DNA of 7,763 nt, taken from contig JAEOUI010000365.1 of NCBI GenBank assembly GCA_016839425.1, positions 1-7,763 on the forward strand. The letters run 5' to 3'. The stretch is from Promethearchaeota archaeon (GTDB lineage Archaea; Asgardarchaeota; Lokiarchaeia; Sigynarchaeales; SOKP01). How positions within the stretch are numbered: position 1 is the stretch's first letter; each line of letters begins with the position of its first letter. Shown piece by piece: positions 1 to 5,955 of the stretch. The notes under the pieces were generated by a model. The model made no database searches. It saw only the letters and a list, made by a program, of their open reading frames with translations, and had not been told where the DNA came from. The position numbers were made by a program, and so were the translations under genes.

Positions 1-1
1 A

Positions 2-1861
2 CAATTTACGAATGAAGGTCTTGATGTTTTTGTAAGTGGAGATTACGCATACTTAGTTGGTCAATATGGAGGATTAAATATTCACGATGTTTCAGATCCT
101 AAAAGTGAAGGCTCAATTACTAAAATTGATGTATTTGGGCAGTGTCGTGGTGTTTGGGTGGACGGGGATTATGCTTATATCGCAACAAATCTTGGATTAG
201 CAGCAGTAAATATTACGGATCCTACTGATGCAAGTCCAAAAATCTATTATTATGAAGATGTTTTTTTTGAAGATTTTAATGATGTATTTGTTAAGGGTGA
301 TTTTGCTTATATAGCTTCAATTTCAAATGGATTGGTCATAGTAAATATATCCGATCCAACTAACATGGAAACTGCATTTAGTAGAACCATATCAGGAGAA
401 TGTAATGGCATATATGTAGAAGGGAATTATGCATATATAGCATGTGGTGGAGCTGGTTTAGCTGTAGTTAATGTTTCTGATCCAACAAATCCAGGAACAC
501 CAGAATATAGAGATACTGGAGGTTATGTTAATGATGTGTTTATTAGTGGAGATAATGCGTTTTTGGCATGTGGTGGAGCTGGTTTAGCTGTAGTTGATGT
601 TTTTAATATCTCGAATTTAGGAACGCCTGTCTATGCAGAAAATGACAATTGGATTGCAGAAGGTGTTTATGTGAGCGGGGATCGAGCATACATTGCAAAT
701 GATGATTGGGGTTTAGCTGTGGTAGACATAACCAATACAACGAATCCAATAGTCGTTAGTAATCAAGCTACAGTTGATGCTGCTTTTGAAATTTATGTAT
801 CTGGAGATTTTGTTTATTTAGCATCAGGGACTTTATTTGGTCATAATGCTCTTAAAACTCTTGAGGTAAGGAGAAGATATGACTTCGAAAGACCGGAGCT
901 TTTATCTGTTCCAAATGATTTAATCGTTGATGAAAGTTATTCTGGGATATATTTTTCCTGGACGGCAACTGATAGTAATCCTAGGGATTATACAATCGAT
1001 TTACTAGGGTTTGATACGGTAGTTCCATCTACTTCTTGGTGGGGGTATATTAGATACGATATTCCTATTGGATTACCAATGGGAACTTATACTTACAAGA
1101 TTAATCTAACAGATTGGAATGGAAATTATGCTACCGATTTTGTTAATTTAACAGTCACTGACTTAAGAAATCCTGAGTTGTTAGTTGAGCCGACCGATTT
1201 GATTGTAGATGAGAGTTATTCTGGAATGAATTTTTCTTGGATTACAACTGACAATCACCCTTTAAATTACACTATTGAATTACTAGGGTTTGATACGGTA
1301 GTTCCATCTTCTTCTTGGTCTAGCGGTACGCCTGTTGTATATACCATTCCGGAAGATCTCCCAATGGGGACTTATACATATGTGATTATTTTTACGGATC
1401 AATATGAAAACTCCATTATCGATGTGGTTAATTTAACAATAACAGATATTAAAAATCCTATCCTAACTATAGATGCGAACGATTTAATTGTGTATGATGA
1501 TTATACGAGACTTAACTTTACATGGATGGCAACTGATGATCATCCTTTAAATTACACTATTGAGTTATTAGGAGTTGGAATTGAAGTAGAGTCAACTTCC
1601 TGGTCTAGTGGTACACCCATAGTCTATTCCGTTCCAGAAGATCTCCCAATCGGAACTTATACATATGTGATAACTTTTACGGATCAATATGGAAATTTTA
1701 TTTCAGATACTGTTACATTGACCATAAATCCTATAGTTGATGACACAAACGCTAATCCCGCCGTAGTCTCTTTTGGATATAATTATCTTATTTTTATAGG
1801 TTTTGGTTTAATCATAAGCATATTTCTATTAAAAAGAAAAATCTCCAATTTCAAATACTAA
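2..1861 (+). CDS. LVIVD-repeat / Ig-like modular surface protein, membrane-anchored (5' partial)
   Basis: The frame is open from base 2, so the start lies outside the window; 619 residues are visible. Residues about 7-290 hold seven repeats of roughly 42 residues with the pattern V-x-V-x-G-(D/N)-x-A-Y-(I/L)-A ... GL-x-(V/I)-V-(N/D)-(V/I)-(S/T)-(D/N)-P-T, starting near 7, 49, 93, 135, 177, 220 and 262. This is the LVIVD repeat, known to form beta-propeller blades. Residues about 297-580 hold three Ig/cadherin-like modules of 93-95 residues (starts near 297, 390, 485), each with ND/TDLIV, YTI-(D/E)-LLG, GTYTY and VNLT/VTLT strands. A hydrophobic segment at about 595-610 followed by KRK anchors the C-terminus, leaving the repeats outside the cell. 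Many N-x-S/T sequons fit a glycosylated surface protein. It is probably an adhesin or envelope protein; the ligand is unknown. The GTG at 158 is internal to a repeat and is not the start. The gene ends in a T-rich tract and is convergent with the next gene. Confidence 0.85.
   Translation, partial: QFTNEGLDVFVSGDYAYLVGQYGGLNIHDVSDPKSEGSITKIDVFGQCRGVWVDGDYAYIATNLGLAAVNITDPTDASPKIYYYEDVFFEDFNDVFVKGDFAYIASISNGLVIVNISDPTNMETAFSRTISGECNGIYVEGNYAYIACGGAGLAVVNVSDPTNPGTPEYRDTGGYVNDVFISGDNAFLACGGAGLAVVDVFNISNLGTPVYAENDNWIAEGVYVSGDRAYIANDDWGLAVVDITNTTNPIVVSNQATVDAAFEIYVSGDFVYLASGTLFGHNALKTLEVRRRYDFERPELLSVPNDLIVDESYSGIYFSWTATDSNPRDYTIDLLGFDTVVPSTSWWGYIRYDIPIGLPMGTYTYKINLTDWNGNYATDFVNLTVTDLRNPELLVEPTDLIVDESYSGMNFSWITTDNHPLNYTIELLGFDTVVPSSSWSSGTPVVYTIPEDLPMGTYTYVIIFTDQYENSIIDVVNLTITDIKNPILTIDANDLIVYDDYTRLNFTWMATDDHPLNYTIELLGVGIEVESTSWSSGTPIVYSVPEDLPIGTYTYVITFTDQYGNFISDTVTLTINPIVDDTNANPAVVSFGYNYLIFIGFGLIISIFLLKRKISNFKY
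440..595 (+). repeat. Two identical 30-nt copies inside adjacent LVIVD blades
   Basis: Bases 440-469 and 566-595 are identical over 30 nt and lie 126 bp (42 codons) apart, in register with the blade period. They encode ACGGAGLAVV. Third-position identity across the whole block shows recent duplication or gene conversion between blades rather than protein-level constraint alone. Confidence 0.85.
1001..1309 (+). repeat. 30-nt identical copies in Ig-like modules 1 and 2
   Basis: Bases 1001-1030 and 1280-1309 are identical (30 nt, 279 bp or 93 codons apart) and encode LLGFDTVVPS. Modules 2 and 3 share further identical blocks at a 285-bp offset (1259-1278 with 1544-1563; GAAGATCTCCCAAT at 1352 and 1637). 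The Ig-like modules therefore arose by tandem duplication that is recent enough to see in the DNA. Confidence 0.8.
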
Positions 1862-1864
1862 ATG

Positions 1865-1890
1865 TTTTTTTTTTATTTATTTTAGTTATT
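1865..1890 (+). terminator. T-rich archaeal terminator of the surface protein gene
   Basis: A run of ten T (1865-1874) begins four bases after the stop codon, followed by more T-rich sequence. There is no strong hairpin, as is usual for archaeal intrinsic termination on U-tracts. The gap to the convergent gene is only 37 bp. Confidence 0.6.
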
Positions 1891-1898
1891 TTTAATGT

Positions 1899-2465
1899 TT
1901 AAAATGCTTGATATCTAATTTGGGGAATAGCATGTATTTCTTGAATTTTTTTTAGGTTTTTAAAATAATTCTTTTGATTTCTCACACATTCACGAGCAAA
2001 TTTTTTAACTATTTGTACTAATTGTGATTTAATCTCGTTAATACTTCTTGTTTTAGCGTATTTACAATTAGAACTAATCTTAAATTCTCCCTGTTCTTGA
2101 TAATAGGGAAAAATTGCACAATTATAAGGCTTAATTTCGGGAAATAAACATCCTTTTTCCTTATCTTTAGAAAGAAACGGACATCCCCCTTGCAATCGTG
2201 GTATCGTTAGAAAAGAATAGAATCCTTCCTCTCCTATAGTCATGAGTTTTAGGAGATTTTGGTTTGGAAAATACCACCATATCTTTGCGATGAAATTTAG
2301 CATTTCCTCTTCAATTTGATAAACTCTTAATTGTTTAATTATTTCAATCGGGAGAATCTCTGAATTTATGCCCTCAATCACCCGATAATCACACACACAG
2401 ACGGGAATACTTTTACAACATTCTTTACAAGTATCACAATTCTCTAGATAAATAGTAGATTCCAT
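1899..2465 (-). CDS. YkgJ-like CxxCxxCC cysteine-cluster protein (putative Zn/Fe-binding)
   Basis: The protein has 188 residues starting at ATG 2465. The N-terminus carries C10-x2-C13-x2-C16-C17, followed by C23-x-C25. A second cluster sits in the middle: GGC95PFL, GC106LFPEIKPYNC116AIFPYY and NC134KYA. The order CxxCxxCC ... GCPFL ... GC-x-(F/I)-(9 residues)-C-x-x-FP is the hallmark of the putative zinc- or iron-chelating family typified by YkgJ, whose biochemical role is not settled. The extra C23-x-C25 pair and the roughly 70-residue insert between the clusters are less usual. The C-terminus is basic and helical. There is no signal peptide, so it is probably cytoplasmic. No Shine-Dalgarno precedes the ATG; a TATA-like box about 45 bp upstream implies a short leader. 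It is divergent from the 2603 gene across 137 bp, but nothing else links the two. The family call is good; the function is unknown. Confidence 0.75.
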   Translation of the reverse strand: MESTIYLENCDTCKECCKSIPVCVCDYRVIEGINSEILPIEIIKQLRVYQIEEEMLNFIAKIWWYFPNQNLLKLMTIGEEGFYSFLTIPRLQGGCPFLSKDKEKGCLFPEIKPYNCAIFPYYQEQGEFKISSNCKYAKTRSINEIKSQLVQIVKKFARECVRNQKNYFKNLKKIQEIHAIPQIRYQAF

Positions 2466-2504
2466 ATAAAATACTCAATCTAATAAAACCTAAAAAAATA
2501 ATGT

Positions 2505-2516
2505 ATTTTTTATAAA
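2505..2516 (-). promoter_or_regulatory. TATA-like box for the CxxCxxCC gene
   Basis: Read on the minus strand, these bases are CTTTATAAAAAA, a good archaeal TATA match. A start site about 25 bp downstream would fall near 2482, leaving a leader of roughly 15-20 nt before the ATG at 2465. Confidence 0.45.
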
Positions 2517-2545
2517 GAAATAAAGAGTACATCTATTTGATAAAA

Positions 2546-2554
2546 TTTAAAATA
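2546..2554 (+). promoter_or_regulatory. TATA-like box for the 127-residue protein gene
   Basis: TTTAAAATA lies 49-57 bp upstream of the ATG at 2603. The predicted transcript would start near 2575 and would include the Shine-Dalgarno at 2593. The local AT-richness makes the exact box uncertain. Confidence 0.35.
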
Positions 2555-2592
2555 AAATTCTATGATTATAGAAATACTCCAATAAATTTTCA

Positions 2593-2597
2593 GGTGA
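2593..2597 (+). promoter_or_regulatory. Shine-Dalgarno GGTGA that decides the start at 2603
   Basis: GGTGA matches the anti-Shine-Dalgarno of archaeal 16S rRNA and lies 5 nt before ATG 2603. It supports this ATG over the upstream in-frame TTG at 2537, which has no such site and would add 22 residues unlike the rest. Confidence 0.7.
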
Positions 2598-2602
2598 TTT
2601 AT

Positions 2603-2986
2603 ATGGGCTTAATTTTTGATAAAAAAAAAATTCAAGATGTTGAAACAGAATTTAAAACCGTAAAATTAACACCAATGATAACAGAATTTGTAAATGGGAT
2701 TGCTCCTCTCCTTACAGAAATGCTTAAAATTACTCCAAATGCAGCTAAAGGAGTATTTTGGCTAACATTACGAGAATGGCAGTTAAAAACTCAAAAAGTG
2801 CACGAGGATCTACTCACGATGAATCAAGCAGAACACGATAAAGAACTAAAGGTTATATTTCAGATTCTTAAAGATAGATTTGCGAAATTATTGGCAAATC
2901 CAAAAGAACAACAACGACTATTAGACGATACTATAGATAAAGTATGGAATATAGCACAAGAATATTCGAAAAAGAGAAATGAGTAA
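2603..2986 (+). CDS. Hypothetical helical protein, 127 residues
   Basis: I do not recognise a family. The protein begins MGLIFDKKKIQDVETEFK and appears almost wholly alpha-helical. It has a charged N-terminal helix, a more hydrophobic middle (ITEFVNGIAPLLTEMLKI, then AAKGVFWLTLREWQLK) and long charged helices to the C-terminus with a KKRNE tail. It has no cysteine, no signal peptide and no clear membrane span, so a small soluble, possibly oligomeric, helical protein is likely. The start is fixed by the GGTGA Shine-Dalgarno; using the upstream TTG would give 149 residues. It stands alone: the next gene on this strand begins more than 320 bp later, so it appears to be transcribed singly. The gene is probably real given the ribosome binding site and the coherent amphipathic pattern, but its function is unknown. 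Confidence 0.7.
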   Translation: MGLIFDKKKIQDVETEFKTVKLTPMITEFVNGIAPLLTEMLKITPNAAKGVFWLTLREWQLKTQKVHEDLLTMNQAEHDKELKVIFQILKDRFAKLLANPKEQQRLLDDTIDKVWNIAQEYSKKRNE

Positions 2987-3084
2987 AAGTATTTATGAAG
3001 GTTAGGATCATTACTGAAGATATTCTTAAATCATATCTACCTCATATAATTTTCTAGCAAATCATGTTTAAGATTCGATTCCGC

Positions 3085-3097
3085 TTGTTTTTTATTT
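3085..3097 (+). terminator. Possible T-rich terminator of the 127-residue protein gene
   Basis: TTGTTTTTTATTT lies about 100 bp past the stop codon at 2986, followed by a weak inverted repeat ATTTC-AAAC-GAAAT (3095-3108). It is the first strong T-tract after the gene. Confidence 0.3.
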
Positions 3098-3238
3098 CAA
3101 ACGAAATCTATTATAAAACATTCCAATTTTATTGAAAAGAACTGTTAATAAACAACTTTATAAGCTGATCAAAACAATATTTAACAAGTCTATTTTGAGG
3201 TAATTATTTATAAAAACAAAGAATCTGGAGCTTTAAAT

Positions 3239-3271
3239 TGCTTTATTTAAAGTTTTAATGCTTTACTTAAA
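3239..3271 (+). promoter_or_regulatory. Two TATA-like direct repeats, 20 bp apart, before the HxlR locus
   Basis: TGCTTTATTTAAA (3239-3251) and TGCTTTACTTAAA (3259-3271) differ at one base and are spaced exactly 20 bp. A related GCTTTAAA sits at 3230-3237. Either copy could be a TATA box for the ATG at 3310, giving leaders of roughly 10-35 nt, or the pair could be a tandem regulator site. Confidence 0.4.
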
Positions 3272-3309
3272 CATCTAGTCAAAAATAATTTATAGGAATT
3301 GAAAATGTA

Positions 3310-3405
3310 ATGGAAGAAATTGATTTTGAAGATTTTAAACCATTAAAAGATTTTATTGAACAAGCTCGAGCTATTATCAAGATATTGAAAGAAATACATT
3401 TTTAA
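3310..3405 (+). CDS. 31-codon N-terminal segment in the same frame as the HxlR regulator, ended by TAA
   Basis: ATG 3310 opens a reading frame of 31 acidic then amphipathic residues (MEEIDFEDFKPLKDF, later ARAIIKILKEIHF) that ends at TAA 3403-3405. Only two sense codons, AAA and ACC, separate this stop from the TTG at 3412, and both parts lie in the same frame. Two readings are possible: a small leader peptide, or the original N-terminus of the HxlR-type protein cut off by a nonsense mutation or sequence error. TATA-like boxes lie just upstream of this ATG, whereas the downstream part has no ribosome binding site. That favours a transcript built for the 3310 start. I cannot tell a real stop from a miscalled base in the T5-A6 stretch at 3399-3409. 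Confidence 0.4.
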   Translation: MEEIDFEDFKPLKDFIEQARAIIKILKEIHF

Positions 3406-3411
3406 AAAACC

Positions 3412-3732
3412 TTGCAAGACGAAAAACGCAAGATTCTCGAAATGAAATTCTTTTTAAAAACATTTGGATTCATAACAAAAAAGTGGAATGTTGAAATTCT
3501 ATACGAACTTGAAATTCATAACGGATTGAATTTCAACGAAATAGCGCGCCATCTAGATGGTATTTCTCCAAAATCATTATCTGATTGCTTGAAACAGCTT
3601 GAAGGCTTAGATTTGATAACTAGATCGGTCCAAGAAGGACGACCCCCAAAAGTATTGTATCAATTAAGCGAGAAAGGAAGAGGATTCGTGGAACTCTCCC
3701 AAATCGTTATATTTTATCTAGCTGGACTTTAA
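3412..3732 (+). CDS. HxlR-family winged-helix transcriptional regulator
   Basis: The visible part is 106 residues if begun at TTG 3412, or 96 if begun at ATG 3442; neither start has a Shine-Dalgarno. The HxlR core is clear: helix with GFITKKW25NVEILYEL (family: GGKW-x3-IL-x-EL), FNEIARHLDGISPKSLSDCL at 41-60 with the diagnostic (G)ISPK-x-L, then QLEGLDLITR and the wing RPPKVLYQLSEKG at 77-89. The usual N-terminal cysteine of redox-sensing HxlR members is absent; C59 lies in the recognition helix. The family binds DNA as a dimer and often controls a neighbouring gene, but the nearest downstream gene is convergent, so the target is not evident. The frame continues upstream through a single TAA into the 3310 segment, so this may be an interrupted gene. 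It is convergent with the TrmB-type gene 113 bp away. Confidence 0.75.
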   Translation: MQDEKRKILEMKFFLKTFGFITKKWNVEILYELEIHNGLNFNEIARHLDGISPKSLSDCLKQLEGLDLITRSVQEGRPPKVLYQLSEKGRGFVELSQIVIFYLAGL

Positions 3733-3777
3733 TGAATACCTCAGAAATATGGAGATGGGACGCTTCTTTCCAATGTT

Positions 3778-3788
3778 AAAAAAAAAAA
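3778..3788 (-). terminator. T-run terminator of the TrmB-type gene
   Basis: Eleven consecutive A on the plus strand give eleven T on the minus strand, 56 bp past the TrmB-type stop codon. This is the expected form of an archaeal U-tract terminator. Confidence 0.5.
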
Positions 3789-3844
3789 TTAAAGCAAGAA
3801 ATATCTAATTCAATTTGAAACCATTCATCATACAAACCACAGAT

Positions 3845-4759
3845 TTATTGTCTTAAAATCGGCTCTACCATTTCTTTTAAGATTTCTTGAGATTCTGCAA
3901 GTAAATAAAACAATTTATTTTCTATTGGTAATATTATTGATATCCCCATTATTTCTGTTGCGTTAATTTTATCCTTAGGTTCTCTAAAATAAGTATAAAA
4001 AATATTAGAGTCCTTCAATTCCTTGATATTAATTCTTATAATAAATGAAGGATAAAGATTTCCGAAAATTTTTATTTTACTATCCTCAACCAGAAAATCT
4101 GTTAAATTTGTAAGATATAATAAATCGTTTAAAAGGCGTTTTTTGAATTTATCAATAAAAAAATTTAAGGCATTCTTGTCATCTTCAATATTATAATCAA
4201 AAGTAAATAAACGATAACCATTCATATTCACATATTTAGCATTAGGACATTGGACTAAACAATGATACACAGTATAATCTAAAAATGGGAATTTTTCAAT
4301 ATGATATGATTTTATTTTCCAACCCTTTTTCAATAATGGTTTAAAATATGGTTGTATAAAAGAATCTAACTGATCATATGAATATTCAAATCCATCTTGA
4401 AATATCTTTTGAAAGCGTTTGGAATATTTTTCGCTATATTCCATATATTTATTAAGTTCATTTTGTTTCGCTAAAATAAGATTAGAGAAATATGCTTCTG
4501 GTTCTTCTGCAATAAATATAGATGCCTTTTTTGAAGTCGTGGATTGTCCTCCTTCTTTTACATGTCCCAATTTAATAAGCTTTCGCAAAATGGAATATAT
4601 AGTTGTTCTATCAATAGATATTAGACGCACTAGATCTCTAACCATGGCCCCTTTAGATCCTGTTTTTAATAAGGAGAAATAGATTAGGGCTTCACTGTGA
4701 TTAAGTCCTGTTTTTTGTAATACCTTAATCAAATCTTTTTCAGTATTTTTTCCTAACAT
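3845..4759 (-). CDS. TrmB-type transcriptional regulator with unassigned C-terminal domain
   Basis: The protein has 304 residues starting at ATG 4759. Residues about 9-70 form a winged helix of the TrmB type: LQKTGLNHSEALIYFSLL, KGAMVRDLVRLISIDRTTIY, then SILRKLIKLGHVKE, where 50-64 is the likely recognition helix. A helical linker at about 93-118 would serve dimerisation. The C-terminal 180 residues form a mixed alpha/beta domain (PYFKPLLKKGWKIKSYHIEKF, then KFKKRLLNDLLYL and YFREPKDKINATEIMGISII) that I cannot match to the sugar-binding domain of classical TrmB. The effector is therefore unknown. The late YFREPKDKINATEIMGI with LPIENKLFYLLAESQEILKEM suggests a sensor or phospholipase-D-like fold, as in many archaeal TrmB relatives, but this is weak. 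It is divergent from the methyltransferase gene, with a palindrome between its TATA-like box and ATG, so autoregulation and control of the neighbour are plausible. No Shine-Dalgarno is visible. Confidence 0.75.
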   Translation of the reverse strand: MLGKNTEKDLIKVLQKTGLNHSEALIYFSLLKTGSKGAMVRDLVRLISIDRTTIYSILRKLIKLGHVKEGGQSTTSKKASIFIAEEPEAYFSNLILAKQNELNKYMEYSEKYSKRFQKIFQDGFEYSYDQLDSFIQPYFKPLLKKGWKIKSYHIEKFPFLDYTVYHCLVQCPNAKYVNMNGYRLFTFDYNIEDDKNALNFFIDKFKKRLLNDLLYLTNLTDFLVEDSKIKIFGNLYPSFIIRINIKELKDSNIFYTYFREPKDKINATEIMGISIILPIENKLFYLLAESQEILKEMVEPILRQ

Positions 4760-4770
4760 TAATCATAATT

Positions 4771-4809
4771 AGTGTTGGAGTGTTATAAACACTTACTACT
4801 TTATAAGTG
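4771..4809. promoter_or_regulatory. Palindromic operator candidate overlapping the TrmB-type promoter
   Basis: AGTGTT-ATA-AACACT (4779-4793) is a perfect inverted repeat. A further AGTGTT half-site stands at 4771-4776, and CACTTA (4790-4795) pairs with TAAGTG (4804-4809). On the minus strand 4798-4809 reads CACTTATAAAGT, a TATA-like box for the TrmB-type gene, predicting a start near 4778 and a leader of about 19 nt. The palindrome thus lies between TATA box and transcription start, a classical repressor position. Confidence 0.55.
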
Positions 4810-4913
4810 AAAAACTATATTTTAGCATAATGAATGGATTTCTATCAATTTTTCAGCAAGAATAAAGTAATGGAAACTAATATTAAAGAATAATAAAATT
4901 AGAATTGTATAAA

Positions 4914-5738
4914 ATGGAGCAAAAAATTCAAATTTCAAACTTCCCTGCTGTTTCAAAAACTGCGATGATACCATTATATTGTCGAGCGATGGATTATCGA
5001 GAAAAAAATTCGATATTAAAAGACAAATTCTCTAATGATCTTTATAATCGAATCGAATTTGATTGGAGCATGGTAAAAAAAGAAATACGCCGCCTTGATC
5101 CGATATTAATAGGAGTAAGGGTGAGAAAATTTGATCAAATGTGTAGACAATTTTTAGAACGGCATCCTAATGGAATAATTGTGAGTTTAGGATCTGGAAT
5201 AGATAATCGCTTTGAAAGAGTCGACAATAACCAATGTTCATTTGTCGATTTAGATTTTCCTGAAGTTATAAAATTTAAAAAATTTATTACTCCAATTTCA
5301 AAGCGAAATATAATGATCGGACAATCCGTTTTGGATTATTCCTGGCTCAATCAAATAAAAGATCTTAGTATAGAATATGAAGCACCAGTGTTCTTCATTG
5401 CAGAAGGTCTAATGATATATTTAGAAATAATAGAAATACAAGAATTATTAAAAAATATTCGCAAGGTTTTTCCTCAAGCTGAATTTTTTTTTGACATTTT
5501 TAATGAAAGAGCTAAAAAAATAGCAAAAAAAAAATCAATGTTTGATGATTGGAATGCGAAAATAAAGACTGGATTAAATTCCGGAAATTTAATGGAAAAA
5601 TGGGGGATTGGATTCAAAGTACTGTCAGAATGGTATTTTTCAGAGGATCCAGATGCAAAAAGAGGTTGGATGAAATTGGTTTGGCTAATTCCAACAGTAA
5701 GAAAATTACAATATTTTATACACGGAAAGTTTGAATAA
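4914..5738 (+). CDS. SAM-dependent O-methyltransferase, leucine carboxyl methyltransferase / TcmP type
   Basis: The protein has 274 residues from ATG 4914; a TTG nine bases upstream is a less likely start. Family marks in order are: SKTAMIPLYCRAMD at 14-27 (family V-S-x-TA ... RA); SLGSGIDNRFERV at 91-103, the SAM-binding (L)G-x-G-(L/I)-D-x-R-x-x-R motif; FVDLDFPEV at 110-118, with acidic residues expected to hold the SAM ribose; and AEGLMIYL at 163-170, matching the family's EG-(L/V)-x-x-YL. The length is normal for this class. The fold is shared by protein-phosphatase leucine carboxyl methyltransferases and by polyketide O-methyltransferases such as TcmP, so the substrate cannot be named. 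It is probably cytoplasmic. No Shine-Dalgarno is visible; an AT-rich TATA-like stretch near 4888-4899 could give a leaderless transcript. It is divergent from a TrmB-type regulator, the likely controller. No partner gene follows, because the next gene is convergent. Confidence 0.85.
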   Translation: MEQKIQISNFPAVSKTAMIPLYCRAMDYREKNSILKDKFSNDLYNRIEFDWSMVKKEIRRLDPILIGVRVRKFDQMCRQFLERHPNGIIVSLGSGIDNRFERVDNNQCSFVDLDFPEVIKFKKFITPISKRNIMIGQSVLDYSWLNQIKDLSIEYEAPVFFIAEGLMIYLEIIEIQELLKNIRKVFPQAEFFFDIFNERAKKIAKKKSMFDDWNAKIKTGLNSGNLMEKWGIGFKVLSEWYFSEDPDAKRGWMKLVWLIPTVRKLQYFIHGKFE

Positions 5739-5790
5739 TAAGATATGTATGATCAAAGACATTCCCTTAGCAGTAGAATTTGAGATGTTA

Positions 5791-5798
5791 TTTTTTTT
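5791..5798 (+). terminator. T8 terminator of the methyltransferase gene
   Basis: Eight consecutive T lie 52 bp after the stop codon, within the gap before the convergent winged-helix gene. Confidence 0.45.
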
Positions 5799-5848
5799 CC
5801 CGATTTGATTATTTGATTTGCGTGATGAATAGATGTAAGAAAGAATCC

Positions 5849-5900
5849 GGGAAGATATGGGAATTATAACGCAATTTTAGAATTTTACTTTTCTTCCCAT
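5849..5900. repeat. Inverted repeat between convergent genes
   Basis: GGGAAGA (5849-5855) pairs with TCTTCCC (5892-5898), and the overlapping ATGGGAA (5857-5863) pairs with TTCCCAT (5894-5900). The two pairings exclude each other. It is the most GC-rich spot of this gap and could be a processing or termination structure for either convergent transcript. Confidence 0.35.
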
Positions 5901-5955
5901 TATATTGTGTTTGGTTTTTTTAAATATTTGTTTACCATAAATACTTCCTTAAATA

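Larger units (their letters stand above)
2987..3309. other. 323-bp gene-poor stretch between the orphan gene and the HxlR locus
   Basis: No convincing gene is visible; the only ATG frames are about 20 codons or fewer (for example 2995-3057) and have no ribosome binding site. The stretch holds a T-rich tract at 3085-3097, a TATA-like CTTTATAAG at 3156-3164 with no usable start codon after it, and an isolated GAGG at 3197-3200 that no ATG, GTG or TTG follows at usable spacing. Near its right end are the tandem TATA-like boxes listed separately. An undetected small RNA expressed from the 3156 box is possible but unsupported. Confidence 0.5.

Noticed and set aside
158..160. GTG as the start of the LVIVD protein
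   Set aside because: The frame is open to base 2 and already encodes a complete LVIVD blade before this codon, so the gene is 5' truncated by the window.
2537..2602. TTG start giving a 22-residue extension of the 127-residue protein
   Set aside because: It has no ribosome binding site, the extension overlaps the likely promoter, and GGTGA stands right before ATG 2603.
2995..3057. 20-codon ATG frame after the 127-residue protein gene
   Set aside because: It is too short, has no ribosome binding site and shows no recognisable pattern.
3403..3405. TAA as a recoded amino acid codon
   Set aside because: Known archaeal recoding uses TAG (pyrrolysine) or TGA (selenocysteine), not TAA, and other genes here end normally in TAA; mutation, error or a true stop is more likely.
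4419..4682. Plus-strand reading frame opposite the TrmB-type winged helix
   Set aside because: It is antisense to a clear DNA-binding domain, has no ribosome binding site, and its translation has no recognisable domain.
5549..5734. Second frame within the 3' part of the methyltransferase gene
   Set aside because: It is fully nested in the methyltransferase, and its translation shows no domain or start signal.
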